26,460 bases of DNA from JASGDC01 sp047605865 (GTDB taxonomy: Bacteria > Actinomycetota > Actinomycetes > Actinomycetales > Micrococcaceae): contig JASGFC010000021.1 in assembly GCA_047605865.1 (NCBI GenBank), positions 1-26,460 on the forward strand. Reading direction: 5' to 3'. The notes below the pieces were generated by a model. That model worked only from the letters and a program-made list of their open reading frames with translations. It was not told the origin of the DNA and made no database searches. The translations under genes were made by a program, and so were the position numbers. This document shows, piece after piece, positions 24,279 through 26,460 of the stretch. How positions within the stretch are numbered: the stretch's first letter is position 1; every line of letters begins with the position of its first letter.

Positions 24279-24284
24279 CGTCAA

Positions 24285-24311
24285 AGCCCTTACAAAATAA
24301 GGGTTCTTTTT
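24285..24311 (+). terminator. terminator of tRNA-Gly
   Basis: CCCTTA (24287-24292) pairs with TAAGGG (24298-24303) across a 5-base A-rich loop, with A-T/G-T pairs extending the stem. TTCTTTTT follows. It lies 8 bases after the tRNA 3' end. Confidence 0.65.
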
Positions 24312-24612
24312 ATGTGGTGGGACAAAAACGGCATTTGAGACTTATAGACCAAAAAGGCTTGCCGGCATTGGTTTGTGAGTTCTTAGTTAAGTTAATCCTG
24401 ATGTTAGCAAAAATATGTACTAAGCAACGTTGTATTTTAGACATAGGAAAAGTTTCTTTTATAGCACTGTGAAGACTTTGTCCACCGTCACAAATTATGA
24501 CTTCAGGTACAGAAACTAACTGCTTAAAGAGATCTTCTCAGGTGACTGTTTTCTGTTCGGTACAAGACACCTTCAGCTCCTGAAAGTTGGAACCATAACC
24601 TGAATCCACCCA
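24310..24612 (-). pseudogene. transposase remnant, mutator type (IS256/IS1249-like)
   Basis: On the minus strand, one frame from 24612 to the TAA at 24310-24312 encodes about 100 residues with a single in-frame TGA at 24538-24540. After that stop it reads PEVIICDGGQSLHSAIKETF and then IQRCLVHIFANIRINLTKN. The D-G pair, the [IV]QRC-x-x-H motif and the N-x-R helix after it are those of the DDE domain of mutator-type transposases. The TGA could stem from a TGG tryptophan codon. The N-terminal DDE aspartate region, the C-terminal glutamate region and the terminal inverted repeats are all missing, so this is a dead fragment. It fills the gap between tRNA-Gly and the AbiE operator. The IS subgroup is a judgement from motif memory. 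Confidence 0.7.
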
Positions 24613-24623
24613 TTTACATATTA

Positions 24624-24668
24624 TTTCCCTAACTGTTTAATTATATTAAAATATGATAGTTAGGGAAA
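24624..24668 (+). promoter_or_regulatory. inverted-repeat operator/promoter of the AbiE-type locus
   Basis: TTTCCCTAACT (24624-24634) and its exact complement AGTTAGGGAAA (24658-24668) are 11-bp arms with centres 34 bases apart, about three helical turns. The AT-rich centre holds -10-like TATATT and TATGAT. The right arm also contains the AGGGAAA ribosome site of the antitoxin gene, whose ATG is at 24672. AbiEi antitoxins are known to repress their own operon by binding inverted repeats in the promoter, and this site fits that role. Confidence 0.65.
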
Positions 24669-24671
24669 CTT

Positions 24672-25280
24672 ATGGCTACTCTTGAATGTAATAAAGCACT
24701 GGACCTTGTTGAGCGAATGCCCCAAGTATTTAGTTATGCTGAGGCCATTAAGGCTGGGTTTAATAAGCCTATGCTAAAGCAACTTGTTGATGATTTTACT
24801 TTGTTTAAGCCTGGGCGTGGGGTTTATATTAAGTATTTTGAAACTGATGGCAGATATCATGCTGCTCTTGCTGTACAGAAAATACATCCTGAAGCTGTAA
24901 TGTGTTGCTATTCTTCTTTGTATGAGCATAACGTTATTGATGATCTATACCCTGAACCTGTCTTTGCTTTGCCTTCTGGAACGAAAGCTACTGAAGTGTT
25001 CGGCGATAAGATAAAGTTTGTTCATTACCCCTCTAAGACGTTTAACCTAGGTATTGAAATAGTCGAGACAGATGATCAGAAAATCAGAGTTTACTCAGTT
25101 GAACGATCAATCATCGATGTACTTATATCAGGAGATAACATTACTGCTTTGACCGCACTGAGAAACTTTATCAGGGAAGGAAACAGTACTCTAGAACTAA
25201 AGAGAATGGCTAAAGAATTTCCAAAAGTTACGCAAATCATCTATGCTGTTTTGGATATGGTTGGGGTCATGTATGCCTAA
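24672..25280 (+). CDS. abiEi: AbiEi-family antitoxin (type IV toxin-antitoxin)
   Basis: This 202-residue protein has an N-terminal winged-helix domain (about 8-53, with FSYAEAIKAGFNKPMLKQLV and then FKPGRGVYI), the AbiEi antitoxin-type DNA-binding unit. A C-terminal domain with a beta-rich part follows (about 90-145), containing the element VYSVERSIIDVL (140-151), which resembles the conserved V-x-x-x-E-R-x-x-x-D of the family. Known AbiEi proteins repress the operon and counter the AbiEii nucleotidyltransferase, which underlies phage exclusion. The toxin gene starts 8 bases before its stop. The ORF is intact, in contrast to its partner. Its AT-rich codon choice suggests acquisition from elsewhere. 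Confidence 0.85.
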   Translation: MATLECNKALDLVERMPQVFSYAEAIKAGFNKPMLKQLVDDFTLFKPGRGVYIKYFETDGRYHAALAVQKIHPEAVMCCYSSLYEHNVIDDLYPEPVFALPSGTKATEVFGDKIKFVHYPSKTFNLGIEIVETDDQKIRVYSVERSIIDVLISGDNITALTALRNFIREGNSTLELKRMAKEFPKVTQIIYAVLDMVGVMYA

Positions 25281-26112
25281 TAAAATAACCGCCATAGAAC
25301 AGAAAGTTATTTCAAAAATTAAAAATTATGCTCAGCAAAATAATATTAATGAGCAGACAGCCAATGAAATGTATATCCTTGAAAGGTTTTTAGCTAGGTT
25401 AGAACATTCTGTCTACGCTAATGATTTTGTTGTTAAAGGTGGTATGATTCTGCCAATATATACTGGCCGTAGGGCTACTCGTGATTTAGATTTAGAAGCT
25501 GTAAACGCTCTAGGTGATAATCGTGAGCTGGAGTCAGTTATTAAAGACATAATGGAAATTAAACTAAACGATGCTGTCACGTTTTATTCTGAAACAGTCA
25601 AAGCCCGGCCAATAAATGCACTACAAGCGGAGCCAGGAGTTCGTATTAACTTTGAAGCAGCTCTACACAAAAGAAAAACTAAAGCTTAGATAGACGTTGG
25701 ATTCGGCGATAAAATAATTCCAAAAGAATCACTAAAAGAATATCCTCAAATGCTTGGAGGAAAGTTTAACGTTCTAGCGTATCCTCCCGAAATGATTATC
25801 GCAGACAAAACATCAGCAATGCTCAAACACAAAGAGAACAATTCAAGATTCAGAGATCTAGTAGATATCGACAGGCTGATGACATCACAGGATATCGATC
25901 CGAAAGTATTAAAACAATCAATTACTGCAGCTTGTGCTTCAAACCAGCTAGAGGCAACACAACTGGATGATTTAAATGGTTTTGTAGAGTCACAAACAAA
26001 CTCATGGAAAATATGGCGAGACAGAATAGAACAACACGAATCAGTCCCAAGAGACCTAGACAAAATGTATAAAAAAGTACAGAATCACTTAAACCCAATA
26101 CTTAAAAACTAG
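25273..26112 (+). pseudogene. abiEii: AbiEii-family nucleotidyltransferase toxin, split by an in-frame amber codon
   Basis: From ATG 25273 the frame encodes KGGMIL (55-60) and RATRDLDLE (67-75), the GG...DxD nucleotidyltransferase signature. A TAG at 25687-25689 stops it after residue 138. The same frame then continues for 140 codons with IDVGFGDKI (third acidic motif) and later a K...RFRDLVDID-type motif IV near 25833-25875, to TAA at 26110-26112. Without the TAG the total of about 279 residues is close to a full-length AbiEii toxin. TAG probably arose from a CAG codon by one transition. The truncated product keeps the DxD pair but loses motifs III and IV, so the toxin should be inactive unless the codon is suppressed. 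A sequencing error is possible. Confidence 0.88.
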
Positions 26113-26185
26113 CCCAAACTTGAAAGGTCCAGCACAACTAATGCAAGCAATTAACAATTAACTAGAGTATGGACGGGGTTAGGCT

Positions 26186-26401
26186 ATGACTTGCGGGTTG
26201 GATATTGGACCATTTTTTCATGGAACTGCTGCAGATTTGCAAGTAGGAGAGTTGCTAGCTCCTGGTTTTTCATCAAATTATCGCCCTGAAGTAAATATGA
26301 ATCATATTTACTTCAGGGCTACTCTTACGGCGATTGGTTCAGCCGCAGAATTTGCATCGGAATTAACTGGAGTGTCGTTCAATTTAGAAGTTGAATGGTA
26401 A
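26186..26401 (+). pseudogene. arr: truncated rifamycin ADP-ribosyltransferase (Arr)
   Basis: The 71-residue frame matches the N-terminal half of Arr enzymes: DIGPFFHGTAADLQVGELLA (6-25, with the active-site His12), PGFSSNY, MNHIYFRATL (38-47, with the conserved Tyr42) and an AAEFASEL helix. Full Arr proteins have about 140 residues and continue with a V-E-P-x-G strand and the DDPN and PGNPTxSYR segments, which carry further active-site residues. Here translation ends at TGG-TAA shortly after FNLEVEW, which roughly aligns with that strand, and no continuation is found in the other frames. The gene is therefore most likely non-functional. The start at 26186 follows GGGGTTAGG. A 37-base palindrome lies inside it. 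Confidence 0.75.
26283..26319. repeat. 37-base near-perfect palindrome inside the arr fragment
   Basis: GCCCTGAAGTAAATATGA (26283-26300) is followed by one base (A) and then by its exact complement (26302-26319): an 18-bp perfect inverted repeat with essentially no loop. It encodes the segment around PEVNMNHIYFRA. The right arm gives the conserved N-H-I-Y of Arr, while the left arm gives a variable linker. Confidence 0.9.
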
Positions 26402-26460
26402 ACCTTTCACGTACACTAAGACTCAAGCTGATAGGGCAAACAAGACACTTAAGCGCCGTA

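Noticed and set aside
24134..24472. Plus-strand ORF across the tRNA-Gly
   Set aside because: It reads through a complete tRNA and its terminator and antisense to the transposase remnant; no protein-like pattern.
24538..24540. TGA in the transposase frame as recoded codon (Trp or selenocysteine)
   Set aside because: The rest of the window uses TGA as a stop and TGG for Trp, and the fragment lacks both ends of the protein, so decay is simpler.
25750..26112. Separate 120-residue gene after the amber codon
   Set aside because: It is in the same frame as the AbiEii toxin and carries its later motifs; no ribosome site precedes ATG 25750 at proper spacing beyond chance purines.
24207..26460. Integrative element using tRNA-Gly as attachment site
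   Set aside because: No integrase and no direct repeat of the tRNA 3' end are visible in the window.
1..26460. CRISPR array, prophage structural genes or a biosynthetic cluster
   Set aside because: No regularly spaced repeats, no phage structural genes and no multi-domain synthases are present.

Overview
This window comes from a low-GC member of the Actinomycetota. The gene sets and their order are of the Micrococcales/Actinomycetales type: a PD-(D/E)XK protein next to def-fmt-rsmB-rpe, thrS with a HIT-family gene, ettA with a hotdog thioesterase, and pepN with a small MscS channel and a group II truncated globin. The base composition is AT-rich for that phylum. The species cannot be named from the sequence. 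UGG is used for tryptophan throughout and the normal bacterial code fits every gene.

Layout. Positions 1-91 are the 3' end of an rRNA operon: the 5S rRNA tail and its terminator. Positions 208-4640 form a tightly coupled plus-strand operon: a PD-(D/E)XK nuclease-fold protein, def and fmt (bacterial N-formyl-methionine handling), rsmB (16S rRNA methylation) and rpe (pentose phosphate pathway). A minus-strand hypothetical gene (4787-5155) diverges from thrS, a HIT-family hydrolase/phosphorylase and a small membrane protein (5252-8141). A class II-like Fic AMP-transferase lies at 8151-9350 on the minus strand. At 9499-12824 a MacB/LolD-type ABC exporter (minus) diverges from a NarL-type two-component system (plus). 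A tRNA-Arg(UCU), a lipoprotein, an ArsR/SRPBCC pair and a DUF454 membrane protein follow. Positions 15059-17859 hold ettA, a thioesterase and a conserved hypothetical gene. Positions 17902-21413 hold pepN-mscS-truncated globin on the minus strand. rpiB (plus) and acs (minus) converge on a strong bidirectional terminator.

From the tRNA-Gly(UCC) at 24207 to the end of the window the character changes to a decaying accessory patch. It contains a transposase remnant with an in-frame stop, an AbiE-type toxin-antitoxin/phage-exclusion locus whose antitoxin is intact and whose toxin is split by one amber codon, and a truncated rifamycin ADP-ribosyltransferase (Arr) carrying a 37-base near-perfect palindrome inside its coding sequence.

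The least expected signal is a pair of 72-base intergenic repeats at 4671-4742 and 9417-9488. They are identical at 62 of 72 positions, share an invariant 28-base core, and keep pairable arms and small hairpins where the bases differ. On the minus strand both sit just downstream of a stop codon. This looks like a structured RNA element or a small hairpin mobile repeat, and I could not match it to any family I know.
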